DNA of 63,591 nt from Achromobacter mucicolens (GCF_902859725.1 NZ_CADIJP010000027.1:1-63591), one strand, 5' to 3'. Shown: positions 20,833 through 30,498, numbered from the stretch's first letter. Program-made: numbers and translations. The notes: generated from the sequence alone by a model not told the origin.

Positions 20833-21311
20833 TCGAACATCTCCATCAACGGGCGCTCATAGCGCTGCTGCACCAGCTCGATCCACTCATGTTCGTGCTG
20901 CAGGTCAAGCACATGCAGTTTCAGGCTGTGGTCTTCGGTCAGGTCCACCCAGACGGTGCCGGGCGTATAGGTAACGATGCAGGCCAGCATCGCCAGACCA
21001 TGCGGGTCGCGCATGGTGAGCGGGATCAGGATGAACCCGGGTGAGAATTCATTGCGGCGCGGATTCAGGATCAGCCGCGCCACCGCGATGTTGGACTTGA
21101 TGATGTCCAGCGTCACGCGCAGGAAAAGCGGTATCACCTTCCAGAGGCGGCGCGGGCGCGCCCGCAGCGGTCGCAGGCGCGAGGCGGCCCACGTGAACCA
21201 CAGCGCCAGCGCGATGCCCAGCGCGATCTGCCCCGCGGACATGCTTTCGTTGAGCACCAGCCACAGGACAAACAGCAGCGTGGGCAGGATCAGGAAGTAA
21301 AGACGGCGCAT
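20829..21311 (-). CDS. mrpE: Mrp/Pha antiporter subunit E
   Basis: A 160-residue subunit with two or three N-terminal hydrophobic segments, then the conserved block DIIKSNIAVARLILNP and the beta-rich cytoplasmic part TYTPGTVWVDL ... LHVLDL. This is the MnhE fold. It shares a single base with the end of mrpD (TGATG) and overlaps mrpF by 4 bp. Confidence 0.93.
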   Translation of the reverse strand: MRRLYFLILPTLLFVLWLVLNESMSAGQIALGIALALWFTWAASRLRPLRARPRRLWKVIPLFLRVTLDIIKSNIAVARLILNPRRNEFSPGFILIPLTMRDPHGLAMLACIVTYTPGTVWVDLTEDHSLKLHVLDLQHEHEWIELVQQRYERPLMEMFE

Positions 21312-22942
21312 CAGCCTCCTCCCTTGACGCCGCGCACGGTCTGCGCGGACATGACGGCGTCGATGTAGGACGCGGGCTGGTCAAGCGAACGGGCCGCGTC
21401 GTCCAGGTAGGCGGACACTGGACCGGCGCCCGCGGCCAGGGTCACGCAAAGCAGCACCAGCGCCGCGACCGGACCCGCTTCGATCACGCGAAGGCGCGGC
21501 GTGCTGCGGTCGTCGCTGGCCCAGAAAATACGGATGCCGGTGCGGCCCAGGCCGATCAGGCCAGCCAGACCAGACACCAGCACGGCCGCCACGAGAATCC
21601 AGGCGTCCATGGGCGGCGCCGATTCGGTGGCCGCCGAGACGGCCGCCGACAACAGCGAGAACTTCGCGACGAAGCCGGACAGCGGCGGCAAGCCGGTCAC
21701 CAGCAAGGCGCACGAAATGAAGGCCAGGCCCAGGAACGCCATCGCGGCGGGGATCGCCACGCCGACCACGTCGTCGGATCGGTTCACAGAGGTTGGATCA
21801 TCCAGATCGAAGGCGTCGAGCGTAACCGCGAGCACGTTCGCGCCGAAGCTGCGGGTGCGTTCGATCAGCTCGGCCAAGAGGAAGAACGCGCCCGTCGTCA
21901 GCACCGAACTGATCAGGTAGAACAGCGCAGGACCGGTGAGCGTGACGCCCGGCATGCCCAGCGCGGTCAGCAGCGTGCCGGCCGACACGATGACGCAGTA
22001 GCCGACCATTTTTTCCAGTTGCTGGGTGGCCAGCAGCCCCAGGGCGCCGAACAGCAGCGTGGCCAGTCCGGCGGCAAACATCCAGTCCAGGCTGAAGGCC
22101 GCGGGCGCGCCCGTGGGCAACAGCAGCGAGCCGATGCGCAGCAAGGCGTAGATGCCGACCTTGGTCATGATGGAGAACATCGCCGCGACGGGCGCGCCAG
22201 CTGACCCATAGCCCTTGACCAGCCAGAAGTTGAGCGGCCAGGCGCCCGCCTTCACGAGGAACGCCACACCCAGGATGGCGGCGCCCGCTTCGAACAGCAT
22301 GCGTTCGGCGCCCGTCAGATTGCCCGCGCGCAAGGCCAGGTCAGCCATGTTGAGCGTGCCCGTCACACCGTAGATCAGCGCAATGCTGATGAGCAGCAGG
22401 AACGAAGCCACGAGATTCACAGCGATGTACTGCAGGCCGGCGCTGACGCGCGCCACGCCGGACCCATGCAGCAGCAAGCCGTAGGACGCGGCCAGCAGCA
22501 CCTCGAAGAACACAAACAGGTTGAACAGGTCGCCGGTCAGGAAGGCGCCATTCAGGCCCATCAGCAGGAACTGGAAGAGCGAGTGGAAATGCACGCCCGC
22601 GCGGTCCCACCGCGCCAGCGCGTAGACCAGCGTGGCCAGCCCCAGCACCGCCGTCAGCGTCAGCATGACCGCGGCCAGGCGATCAACCACCAGCACGATG
22701 CCGAACGGCGCCGGCCAATCGCCCACCAGGTAGGCCCCTACGCCGTTTTCCCAGACGCCGGGCACGCCCCCGCCTGCGACGAACAACAGGGAAATCGCGG
22801 CCGCCAATTGGGCAAGCGTGGACACAAGCGCGATGCCGCCGCGCGCGTAGCGGCTGGTGTCGGCGAGCAGCAGCATCGCCGCGCCCGCGACCAGCGGAAT
22901 GATGATAGGCAGAACCGGAAGATGTTGAAGCCAGAAACTCAA
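21311..22942 (-). CDS. mrpD: Mrp/Pha antiporter subunit D
   Basis: A 543-residue membrane protein homologous to the proton-pumping subunits NuoM/NuoN of complex I, with about 14 segments. The motif GDLFNLFVFFEVLLAASYGL carries the essential Glu, and FLVKAGAWPLNFWLVKGYG the conserved Lys of the ion path. With MrpA it forms the cation/proton exchange core. It overlaps mrpC by 4 bp. Confidence 0.94.
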   Translation of the reverse strand: MSFWLQHLPVLPIIIPLVAGAAMLLLADTSRYARGGIALVSTLAQLAAAISLLFVAGGGVPGVWENGVGAYLVGDWPAPFGIVLVVDRLAAVMLTLTAVLGLATLVYALARWDRAGVHFHSLFQFLLMGLNGAFLTGDLFNLFVFFEVLLAASYGLLLHGSGVARVSAGLQYIAVNLVASFLLLISIALIYGVTGTLNMADLALRAGNLTGAERMLFEAGAAILGVAFLVKAGAWPLNFWLVKGYGSAGAPVAAMFSIMTKVGIYALLRIGSLLLPTGAPAAFSLDWMFAAGLATLLFGALGLLATQQLEKMVGYCVIVSAGTLLTALGMPGVTLTGPALFYLISSVLTTGAFFLLAELIERTRSFGANVLAVTLDAFDLDDPTSVNRSDDVVGVAIPAAMAFLGLAFISCALLVTGLPPLSGFVAKFSLLSAAVSAATESAPPMDAWILVAAVLVSGLAGLIGLGRTGIRIFWASDDRSTPRLRVIEAGPVAALVLLCVTLAAGAGPVSAYLDDAARSLDQPASYIDAVMSAQTVRGVKGGG

Positions 22943-23283
22943 GATTGGGACTCCCGTCCATCAACGTGGTCGGTACCCGTAAGGCCCCGCGAGGCGAGCA
23001 GCACAACCAGGAACAGCGCGGTGGTGGCAAAACCGATGACGATGGCGGTCAGCACCAGCGCCTGCGGCAGCGGATCCGCATACCAGGAAGGATCATGCGC
23101 CATGGCGGGATCCACCACCGGCGGCTTGCCGGAGGTGAGCCGGCCCATGCCGAAAATGAAAAGGTTGACCGCGTAGGAGACCAGCGACAGGCCCATGATG
23201 AACTGGAACGTCCGGGGCCGCAGCAGCAGCCACACGCCCGAGCCCGCCAGCACGCCGATCGCGGCTGCGTATATCAATTCCAT
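22939..23283 (-). CDS. mrpC: Mrp/Pha antiporter subunit C
   Basis: A 114-residue NuoK-like protein with three membrane segments: [34 protein letters not shown] and PLPQALVLTAIVIGFATTAL. The PLPQALVLTAIVI stretch is the family signature. Its ATG overlaps the mrpA stop (ATGA) and its stop overlaps mrpD. A longer leftward frame crosses this gene in another register but it is not coding. Confidence 0.94.
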   Translation of the reverse strand: MELIYAAAIGVLAGSGVWLLLRPRTFQFIMGLSLVSYAVNLFIFGMGRLTSGKPPVVDPAMAHDPSWYADPLPQALVLTAIVIGFATTALFLVVLLASRGLTGTDHVDGRESQS

Positions 23284-26198
23284 CAGGCTTCTCCTGTTTG
23301 AGCGGCGGCCGCCTGGAGTTCGGCGGCGGCCTTGCGTTGCGCGCGCAGCGATTGGTGGGCAAGCGCCACCAGCACCAGCACGGTGGATCCCACGACCAGC
23401 ATGTAGACGCCCAGGTCGAACAGCAGCACGCTGGACACGTGAACATGGCCGATCAACGGCAGCGCGACATCCCAGGCCAGCGCGGCGAGGAACGGCTTGT
23501 AGGCCAGCCACGCGCTCACCGCGGCGACGCCTGCAGACAGCAGCCCGATGCCGATCCAGTTCTGGGGATTCAGGCGGCTGCGGGATTCGACCCAGTACAC
23601 CCCGCCCACCATGTATTGCAGGATGACGGAGGTGGCGAAGATGAGGCCGCCGACGAAGCCGCCGCCCGGCTGATTGTGGCCGCGCAAGAGGAAGTACACG
23701 GAAATCAGCGCGGCAACCGGCAGCAGCAGGCGCACCAGCACGGCCGGCACCATCATCGAGCCCGCGGGCACCACCGACTTGATGTCGGGCGCGTCGGGGA
23801 TGCCGCCGTCCTGGTCCATCTGCTGGCGCGGAATGTCCGCGCTCTCGGCGGCCGGGCGGAACCGGCGCAGCAGCGCGTAGACAGTCAGCGCCACGATGCC
23901 CAGCACGGTGATTTCGCCAAACGTATCGAAACCGCGGAAGTCCACGAGGATCACGTTGACCACGTTGGTGCCGCCGCCGTCGGGCAGCGCCCTGTCCACG
24001 AAGTAGGACGAAATGGGATTGGTCTGGGGCCGCGCCAGCACCGAATAGGCCAGCGCCGACATGCCCGTGCCGGCCGCCACCGCCAGCAGCAGGTCGCGCA
24101 GGCGGCGCCCGCGCGCCAGCACCGTGGCCTTCAGGCTTTCTTCGTCGTCCCGCACGATGCGCCGCGGCAGCCAGCGCAAGCCCAGGAGCAGCAGCACCAC
24201 CGTCACGACTTCGACGGACAACTGGGTCAGGGCCAGATCGGGCGCGGAGAACCAGACAAAGGTCAGGCAGGTGATGAGCCCTGCCCCGCCGGCCAGCGCC
24301 AGCGAGGCCAGGCGGTGGTACTTGGCCTGGAACGCGGCGGCGAGCGCGCAGGTGCCGCCTACGATCCACAGCAGCGCGAACACCGGATCGACGGGCGTCA
24401 GGCGCACCGCGCCGTCCAGCCAGCCGCCCGCGCGCAGCGGCAGCCACGCGACGAACAGCGTGCCGACCACGATCAGCACCATCTGCACCTGCAGGCGCGT
24501 GGACGACACCCACCGCAACAGCCAAGCGGCGGCAACGCTGGAACCGTCCAGCAGCGCCTCGAACGTGCGGCGGCCATCCAGGCGGTAGATGAACGGCACG
24601 CGGCCCGGATTGGCGCGCTGATGGGCACGCAGGGCCAGGTAAAGCAACACGCCGGCCGTGGTGGCGACCAGGCTCATGGCGAGCGGCAGATTGAAGCCAT
24701 GCCAGACGGCCAGGCTGTAATCGGGCATGTTCTCGCCCAGGATGCTTTGCGCCGCGGTGGCCAGGAACGGACCCACGGTCAGGCTGGGGACGATGCCGAC
24801 CAGCAGGCACATGAGGACCAGCAGCGCGCTGGGCAGCAGCATCCAGCGCGGCGGTTCGTGCGGTTCGCGAGGCAGGTCGGTGGCCGGCGGGCCGAAGAAC
24901 ACCTGCAGGATGAAGCGCAGCGAGTACGCCACGCTGAACGCGCCGGCAATCGTGGCCAAGAGCGGCAGGCCAAGCTGCACGTAGCGGTCGGCGCTGACGA
25001 AGGTGGTTTCGGCAAAGAACATTTCCTTGGACAGGAAGCCGTTCAACAGCGGCACGCCCGCCATCGAGGCGGCGGCCACCATCGCCAGCGTGGCGGTGAT
25101 GGGCATCGCCTTGTACAGGCCGGACAGCCTGCCCAGGTCGCGGGTGCCGGTTTCGTGGTCGACCACGCCCGCCGCCATGAAGAGCGAGGCCTTGAACGTG
25201 GCGTGGTTGATCATGTGGAAGATGGCCGCCACCAGCGCCAGGGTGCTGTTCAGGCCCAGCAGCAACGTGATGAGCCCCAGGTGGCTGATCGTGGAGTAGG
25301 CCAGCACCCCTTTCATGTCCTGCTGGAAAATGGCTGCGTAAGCGCCCAGCACCAGGGTGATGAGCCCAAGGCCGCCGATGATCCAGAACCATTCGTCCGT
25401 GCCCGACAGCACGGGCCAGAAGCGCGCCAGCAGGAAGACGCCCGCTTTGACCATCGTTGCCGAATGCAGGTAGGCCGACACCGGCGTGGGCGCGGCCATG
25501 GCATTGGGCAGCCAGAAATGGAATGGGAACTGCGCGCTTTTGGTCAGCGCGCCCAGCGCCACCAGCACCAGCACGGCCGGATACCAGGGGTCGGCCCGGA
25601 CCAGGTCGCCCGACGCCAGGACGCGATCCAGGTCATAGCTGCCGACGATGTGGCCCAGGATCAGCACCCCGGCCAGCAGACAGAGACCGCCCGCCCCGGT
25701 GACCGTTAGCGCCATGCGGGCGCCCCGGCGCGCGTCCAGGCGATGGTGCCAGTAGGCGATCAGCATGAAGGACGCCAGGCTGGTCATTTCCCAGAACAGC
25801 ACGAGCTGGATCAGGTTGCCCGAGAGCACCACGCCCAGCATGGCGGCCATGAAGGCTTGAAAGAAGGAGAAGAAGCGCGGCACCGGGTCTTCGGGCGACA
25901 TGTAATAGCGCGCATACAGCACTACCAGCGCGCCCATGCCCGAGACGATCAGCGCGAACAGCCAGGCGTAGCCGTCCATGCGCAGGGTGAATTGCAGTCC
26001 GAGGGCGGGCGCCCAAGGAATGTCGGCCCGTATGACGCCGCCGTTGGCGACGTCGGGATACAGGGTCGCGATCAGAACCACGCAGACGAGGGCGATGAGG
26101 CCAGCCAGCCACGCCTCGGCGTTGCGGGCGTTGGAAGGCAGCAGCGCGGCGCACAGGCTGCCGGCGAACGGCAGAGCGAGGATCAGGATCAGCGACAT
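23283..26198 (-). CDS. mrpA: Mrp/Pha antiporter subunit A (A and B domains fused)
   Basis: A 971-residue membrane protein, first gene of the operon. Residues about 1-650 resemble NuoL, with the Glu motif [17 protein letters not shown] and the Lys motif [20 protein letters not shown]. Residues about 650-790 are the MrpA-specific extension. The last ~140 ([21 protein letters not shown]... GGGFVGGLI) are the MrpB domain, here fused as in group 2 (Pha-type) operons. The complex exports Na+ or K+ for protons across the inner membrane. The ribosome site (CGGAACGCC) is weak. Confidence 0.94.
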   Translation of the reverse strand: MSLILILALPFAGSLCAALLPSNARNAEAWLAGLIALVCVVLIATLYPDVANGGVIRADIPWAPALGLQFTLRMDGYAWLFALIVSGMGALVVLYARYYMSPEDPVPRFFSFFQAFMAAMLGVVLSGNLIQLVLFWEMTSLASFMLIAYWHHRLDARRGARMALTVTGAGGLCLLAGVLILGHIVGSYDLDRVLASGDLVRADPWYPAVLVLVALGALTKSAQFPFHFWLPNAMAAPTPVSAYLHSATMVKAGVFLLARFWPVLSGTDEWFWIIGGLGLITLVLGAYAAIFQQDMKGVLAYSTISHLGLITLLLGLNSTLALVAAIFHMINHATFKASLFMAAGVVDHETGTRDLGRLSGLYKAMPITATLAMVAAASMAGVPLLNGFLSKEMFFAETTFVSADRYVQLGLPLLATIAGAFSVAYSLRFILQVFFGPPATDLPREPHEPPRWMLLPSALLVLMCLLVGIVPSLTVGPFLATAAQSILGENMPDYSLAVWHGFNLPLAMSLVATTAGVLLYLALRAHQRANPGRVPFIYRLDGRRTFEALLDGSSVAAAWLLRWVSSTRLQVQMVLIVVGTLFVAWLPLRAGGWLDGAVRLTPVDPVFALLWIVGGTCALAAAFQAKYHRLASLALAGGAGLITCLTFVWFSAPDLALTQLSVEVVTVVLLLLGLRWLPRRIVRDDEESLKATVLARGRRLRDLLLAVAAGTGMSALAYSVLARPQTNPISSYFVDRALPDGGGTNVVNVILVDFRGFDTFGEITVLGIVALTVYALLRRFRPAAESADIPRQQMDQDGGIPDAPDIKSVVPAGSMMVPAVLVRLLLPVAALISVYFLLRGHNQPGGGFVGGLIFATSVILQYMVGGVYWVESRSRLNPQNWIGIGLLSAGVAAVSAWLAYKPFLAALAWDVALPLIGHVHVSSVLLFDLGVYMLVVGSTVLVLVALAHQSLRAQRKAAAELQAAAAQTGEA

Positions 26199-26755
26199 GG
26201 CGTTCCGAAAATGTCCGGGCCCCCTCCCGCCAGCGCAAGGCAGCGAGAGACGAAACAGACCGGGGATTGAAAAACGGACGGAACCCTGGCCCGGTGCGTC
26301 GCTGCACTACACGTTGCCCCGTGGGGACATCAACCAACGCCAATTGAACGGCGCAGACAGAAACAAACGCAATAGCTTTCTTGCAAGACCGGGCAAGAAT
26401 CTCATCCGAAAAATATCAGATTCTTGTAAGTTATGCAGAGATTTATGTGAGTAATCAGCTAATGACAGCAAGATGACTGCGCAGCATTTGCGCACTGAAA
26501 GCGTATCGAAAGGCGCTCAACTGGCTGTCAGACACACTTTTTCCTGTAACTTCATCCATCTTCGCGGAAATGGAAAACGTCTGAAAATTTTTGCCTTTCA
26601 TCATGACAGGGACAATCCCAAGTTGACCGTGGGGACATACCTGTGTGGAATTGCGGCCACGAGGCGTGGGCTTGCCGGCACCCCCCGGCATGCGCGCTTC
26701 ACCGAAGCCGGTCCAAGAAGCCGGCCGGCTCGGAACAACAATATGGAGAAGACTC
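26199..26755. other. 557-bp intergenic region, AT-richer centre, no gene seen
   Basis: The gap between mrpA (leftward) and the TctC-type gene (rightward) must carry both promoters. Its middle (about 26340-26620) is visibly AT-richer than the neighbours. It holds a weak GTCAGAC palindrome near 26526-26534 and direct repeats at both borders. TTGACC (26624-26629) may be a -35 box for the rightward gene. Short open frames here lack a ribosome site and family features. Confidence 0.5.
26313..26638. repeat. Direct repeats GTTG-(CC)CCGTGGGGACAT bounding the AT-richer segment
   Basis: GTTGCCCCGTGGGGACAT is at 26313-26330 and GTTGACCGTGGGGACAT at 26622-26638, in the same orientation, with about 290 bp between. 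The shared core is CCGTGGGGACAT. The pair brackets the AT-richer segment, as a duplicated target or a pair of regulator sites would. Confidence 0.5.
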
Positions 26756-27742
26756 TTGAACGTGTTGTCACATGCCAAAGCCGCCCTGGCCCTTGCCATC
26801 GCCGGCGTCTGCTTGACCTCCGCCGCTCAGGCCGCCGATCCCTACCCCAATAAACCCATCCGGCTGATCGTTCCGTTCGCCGCGGGCGGCACGACCGATA
26901 TCGTGGCCCGCGTGGTGGCTGAAGGCCTGGGCCGTGAGCTCGGCCAGCCCGTGGTCGTTGAAAACCGGGGCGGCGGTGGCGGCTCCATCGGCGCCGACGC
27001 CGTGGTGCGCTCCGCGCCCGACGGCTACACGCTGGGCGTGGCCACGGTGAGCACCATGGCCACCAATCCGGCCACCAATCCCAAGAACCCGTACAACCCG
27101 CTCAAGGACTTTGCGCCGATCACCAACATGGTGAACGTGCCCAACGTCATGACGGTCAACCCCAGCGTGCCCGCCAAGACGCTGGCTGAATTCATCACCC
27201 TCCTGAAAAACAACCCCGGCAAGTACAGCTATGCCTCGTCGGGCGCGGGCGGCATCAGCCACCTGGACGGCGAACTGTTCAAGTCGCTGACCAAGACCGA
27301 CATGGTCCACGTGCCCTACCGCGGATCGGGCCCGGCGCTGAACGACGTCATCGCCGGCCAGGTCAATGTGCAGTTCGACAACCTGCCCTCCTCGATGCCG
27401 CACATCCAGGCGGGCAAGCTGCGCGCGCTGGCCGTGGCGGCACCCAAGCGCCTGCCCGCCCTGCCCGACGTGCCGACGTTCGCCGAAGGCGGCCTGCCCG
27501 ACATGGACAACATGGCGTGGTACGGCCTGGTGGCGCCCGCCGGCACGCCGCAAGCGGTGATCGACCGCGTCCACGCCGCGGCGGTCAAGGCGCTGAAGGA
27601 TCCGAAGATCGCCCAGCGCCTGGCCGACGGCGGCTCGCTGGTGGACGGCAACACGCCGGCCGAATACGCCGCGCAGATCAAGCGCGAACTTGAACTGCGC
27701 CAGCGCATCGCCAAGGACCGCAACATCGTCCTGACGAACTGA
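26756..27742 (+). CDS. Bug/TctC-family tripartite tricarboxylate-type binding protein
   Basis: A 328-residue periplasmic binding protein. The best start is a TTG with GGAGAAG 4 bases upstream, giving a clean Sec signal (MNVLSHAKAALALA..., cleaved after AAQAA). The mature part begins DPYPNKPIRLIVPFAAGGTTD, the family's first beta-strand and ligand loop; YASSGAGGISHL and HVPYRGSGPALNDVIAGQV follow. The family is hugely expanded in Bordetella/Achromobacter and binds carboxylates or other small acids. No TctA/TctB permease lies nearby, so it is an orphan binding protein. Confidence 0.92.
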   Translation: MNVLSHAKAALALAIAGVCLTSAAQAADPYPNKPIRLIVPFAAGGTTDIVARVVAEGLGRELGQPVVVENRGGGGGSIGADAVVRSAPDGYTLGVATVSTMATNPATNPKNPYNPLKDFAPITNMVNVPNVMTVNPSVPAKTLAEFITLLKNNPGKYSYASSGAGGISHLDGELFKSLTKTDMVHVPYRGSGPALNDVIAGQVNVQFDNLPSSMPHIQAGKLRALAVAAPKRLPALPDVPTFAEGGLPDMDNMAWYGLVAPAGTPQAVIDRVHAAAVKALKDPKIAQRLADGGSLVDGNTPAEYAAQIKRELELRQRIAKDRNIVLTN

Positions 27743-27759
27743 TAACCCAGTTCGACATG

Positions 27760-27790
27760 AAGGGCGCCAACGCCGCTTGGCGCCCTTTTT
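27760..27790 (+). terminator. Terminator of the TctC-family gene
   Basis: AAGGGCGCCAA and TTGGCGCCCTT form an 11-bp stem with a CGCCGC loop and a run of five T, starting 18 bases past the stop. Confidence 0.9.
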
Positions 27791-28155
27791 CGCATCCTGC
27801 GCCGCTTGACGGCAATTGCCCGGGTGGTAGCATCTGCCCCGTGCAATCCGACATATCCTCCCTCCCCTGCGTCACCTGCGCCCTCTGCGCCCTGCGCTCA
27901 ACGCTGTTGAGTTCGCAGGAGGTCGCCGCGCGTTCCGCTTACGCGCGGTCCAAGCCCGGCTAATCGCCCGCCTTTCCCCTTTCTGATTTCCTTGCTCCGG
28001 CCCGTTGCCGGCTGCCTGCGCACATCCACGCGCGCCGCAGCCTGAAACCGGCCGGCGGGCGCACTGCCGCGTGGCGGGCGCCCGTCCCCATTTCGCCTGC
28101 GCACGCCTTCACGAGAGCTGGCGCGGCGGCCACGCACCGTCTTCGATTCAGCGCC
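27791..28155. other. 365-bp spacer before the solenoid gene
   Basis: Nothing firm is seen. A 40-codon frame from a GTG at 27841 to the TAA at 27961-27963 holds a Cys cluster (CVTCALC) but has no ribosome site. AGGAGG at 27917-27922 is followed by no start codon at useful distance. The promoter of the solenoid gene is presumably here. Confidence 0.35.
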
Positions 28156-29124
28156 ATGCAACTCACCAAGAAATTCGTCAAAGCCAAGAACCCCTGCGCG
28201 GGCGGCTACAAATGGTTCCTTCGCGACCACAACGGCCAGGGGGATTACCAGGCCGTGCTCGACGCGCTCGTCGCCGACGGCCGCGTCGGCGATGCCTGCT
28301 GGCTGCTGGATCAGTTCGGCCCGACCGACGCCGTGCTGCGCCTGGACACGCTGGACGCGAACGCCATCGTGTTCGCGGGGACGCTGGAAGTGCGAATGGG
28401 CATCAACGTGGATACGGTGGTGCGCGCCGGCCGCAGCATTGTCACGGGCGGCGGCATCCGGGCGGGCGAATCGATCGTCGCGGGCGAGAACATCACGGCC
28501 GGCGGCAACATCGCCAGCGCAGGCAACCTGCGGGCGGGCGGCGACGTGGCAGCCGACTGGGGCATCGAGACAGCCACCCGCCTGGACTGCGCCGGCAACC
28601 TGCGCGCCAAGTGGGACATCTGCGCAGGCCAGGATCTGGCCGTGACCGGCCACCTGCACGCCGGCCAGGACATCAGCGCGCAAGGCGCCATCAAATGCGG
28701 GCAAGGCATCAAGGCGGGCGGCAGCGTCCGCGCGGATCAGGAAATCCAAGCTGCCTGCGGAATACAGGCAGGCGGATCCATCCAGTGCGGCGATCATCTT
28801 GCCTGCGGGTGGGGCTTGATCGCCGGCGAGGACATCCGCGCCGAAGGCGCCATCCGGGCGGGTGAAGGCGTGCACGCGGCGGGCATCATCGAGGCCGGCC
28901 CGGGACACGGCGTCTATGCCGGCCTGAGCGTGCGGCTGGACGCGTGGGACCTGTGCGCGCGGGTCGTGGCGCAGACGCGGCCTGCTCAGCTCGTGAGCGG
29001 TCATTGGGCGGGGCCGGACGGCGCGCTTGACGCGCCCGCGACGGACACCGCACCGCCTTGGAACGGCTGGATGGACGTCGGCGCGGCAAACGGCACGGTT
29101 CCGGGCGGCGGCCCGCGCGCCTGA
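28156..29124 (+). CDS. Hexad-repeat beta-solenoid protein of unknown function
   Basis: A 322-residue protein without signal peptide or membrane segment. Residues 1-82 form a small N-terminal domain with CAGGYKWFLRDH and ACWLLDQFGPTDAV. Residues 83-250 are 28 consecutive six-residue units of the form [ILV]-x-A-G-x-x (for example IRAGES, IVAGEN, ITAGGN), which should coil into a beta-helix or solenoid. Five units carry Cys in the third position or next to it. The last ~70 residues are Trp/Pro/Gly-rich. Bactofilins and polymer-forming proteins are similar in principle, but no named family is clear. The antisense strand is also open but its composition is unlike protein. Confidence 0.8.
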   Translation: MQLTKKFVKAKNPCAGGYKWFLRDHNGQGDYQAVLDALVADGRVGDACWLLDQFGPTDAVLRLDTLDANAIVFAGTLEVRMGINVDTVVRAGRSIVTGGGIRAGESIVAGENITAGGNIASAGNLRAGGDVAADWGIETATRLDCAGNLRAKWDICAGQDLAVTGHLHAGQDISAQGAIKCGQGIKAGGSVRADQEIQAACGIQAGGSIQCGDHLACGWGLIAGEDIRAEGAIRAGEGVHAAGIIEAGPGHGVYAGLSVRLDAWDLCARVVAQTRPAQLVSGHWAGPDGALDAPATDTAPPWNGWMDVGAANGTVPGGGPRA

Positions 29125-29151
29125 AAGCCGTGCCAGCGCCTGCCGAGGGTG

Positions 29152-30036
29152 CTATCGCTGCTGCCCCTGATCGTTCCCCGACGCCGGATGGCGCAGGACG
29201 AGCATCAGCCCCGCCAGGATCGCGGCCATGCCCGCCATGCTGAGCGCCGGCAGGCGATTGCCCAGGATCAGGTAGTCCAGCGCGGCCGTGCCCACCGGCA
29301 CCAGGTAGAACAGGCTGGTCACGTTGACGAGGTTGCCCGCCTGGATCATGCGGTAAAAAAGCAGCGTGGCGCCCACCGAGATCACAAGGCCCATCCAGAT
29401 CAGCGGCACGATAAAGCCGACGCTCCAATCGGCGTGCAGCGGCTGGAAAGGCGCAAACAGCAGGCACAGCACGAGGCTGACCGCGTACTGCAATGGCATC
29501 ACCTCCATTGGCGCCTGCCGGACGCGCTTTTGCAGCAAGGCGCCGCCCGTCATGCTGGCCAGCGCGGCGCAGGCGTAGGCGATGCCTGCCACGGACAAGC
29601 GTGTCAGCGCGATGCTTTGATACACCACCAGCACCAACCCGGCCAGCGCCAGGCAAAGCCCTGCCAGACGCGCCGGGGCATAGCGGCGCTCGGTCAGCGC
29701 CAGCGTCAGGATGGGTTGCGCGCCAAGCAACGTGGCCAGCACGCCCGGCGTCACGCCGTGATCCAGCGCGAGCAAATAGCAGATGGAGTAACTGCCGATC
29801 AGCAGCGCGCCCGTCGCGGCCACCTGAATTCGCGTGCCGCGCTGGGGCAGCCATCGCCGGCGGGGTGCGCAGATCAGGAGCAGCGCCACCAACGCAAGCA
29901 GGAAGCGGCACAACAGGAATCCAAAGGCGGAGGCGTGCGACAGCCCCCATTTTGCGAAGATCGCGCCGCCGCTCCACAGCAGCACGAACAAGGTGGTGGA
30001 CGCGCGGGCAGTCCACACGCTTCGGTTGATGGACAT
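29152..30036 (-). CDS. EamA/DMT-family transporter
   Basis: A 294-residue inner-membrane protein with ten hydrophobic segments in two EamA repeats; LLWSGGAIFAKWGLSHAS opens the first repeat, and the second ends with YLILGNRLPALSMAGMAAIL. Members export amino acids or other metabolites, and the substrate is unknown. The start follows a GGTGATTT stretch, which is weak. It converges on the solenoid gene with 27 bp between. Confidence 0.87.
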   Translation of the reverse strand: MSINRSVWTARASTTLFVLLWSGGAIFAKWGLSHASAFGFLLCRFLLALVALLLICAPRRRWLPQRGTRIQVAATGALLIGSYSICYLLALDHGVTPGVLATLLGAQPILTLALTERRYAPARLAGLCLALAGLVLVVYQSIALTRLSVAGIAYACAALASMTGGALLQKRVRQAPMEVMPLQYAVSLVLCLLFAPFQPLHADWSVGFIVPLIWMGLVISVGATLLFYRMIQAGNLVNVTSLFYLVPVGTAALDYLILGNRLPALSMAGMAAILAGLMLVLRHPASGNDQGQQR

Positions 30037-30180
30037 GAGAAATCACCTGTCTGAATGGCAACAGACTCCAGCCCGGCGCGCGATGACACGCGCTCTCGGG
30101 CGCGCGCTGCTCAGACGGCAGACGTCATGCGGCTTGCGGCGCGGCGCGAGGGGTCAGGCGGGAGAAGGGAAAGCGGCAGG

Positions 30181-30402
30181 TCAGCCGACGACGGCCGACA
30201 CGGGGCCGTGCACAGCCAACCCTGGCGGGCACACGCCCGACACGACACCGCTGGGCGGCGAGGCGGGCGGCGGCGGCGCCGCGTTCTTGACAGGAGAGAC
30301 TGCCGGGGGAGAACCGGCAGAGAAGAAAGCCGGCACGCGTGCGCAGGCAAGACCGGCGCGGACGGCGCGGGCAAGCATGGCGAGAGGCGTGTGATCAGGC
30401 AT
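30181..30402 (-). CDS. Possible small hypothetical protein (73 residues)
   Basis: An ATG-started leftward frame of 73 codons with GC-rich third positions. The product has a short helical start, then a Pro/Ala/Val-rich stretch with two Cys. There is no clear ribosome site and no recognisable family, and antisense frames are also open here. It is listed only because it is the best frame in a 462-bp gap between the EamA gene and the YhaN-like gene. Confidence 0.2.
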   Translation of the reverse strand: MPDHTPLAMLARAVRAGLACARVPAFFSAGSPPAVSPVKNAAPPPPASPPSGVVSGVCPPGLAVHGPVSAVVG

Positions 30403-30435
30403 CGGGGCAGCCTACCGGCCGCGGCCCGAAGCGTC

Positions 30436-30489
30436 AAGCGTTGGCGTGGGTCTTGGCGTAAGCGTTGGCGTTGGAATCAACGCCAACGC
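30436..30489. repeat. Direct repeat and hairpin after the YhaN-like gene
   Basis: AAGCGTTGGCGT occurs at 30436-30447 and 30460-30471 (24-bp period), with a further TTGGCGT between. GCGTTGGCGTT (30462-30472) pairs with AACGCCAACGC (30479-30489), an 11-bp stem with a 6-nt loop. It lies 10 bases past the stop of the leftward gene and probably terminates it, though no T-run follows. Confidence 0.6.
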
Positions 30490-30498
30490 GCCCCGCCG

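Noticed and set aside
22939-25392. 817-codon leftward open frame
   Set aside because: Overlaps mrpA in another register. Only its last 114 codons (mrpC) are real; the rest is non-coding shadow.
27898-29004. Leftward open frame across the solenoid gene
   Set aside because: It has repeats only because the opposite strand does. Composition is biased to Ala/Asp/His/Arg, and the plus frame has the solenoid pattern and a conserved-looking N-terminus.
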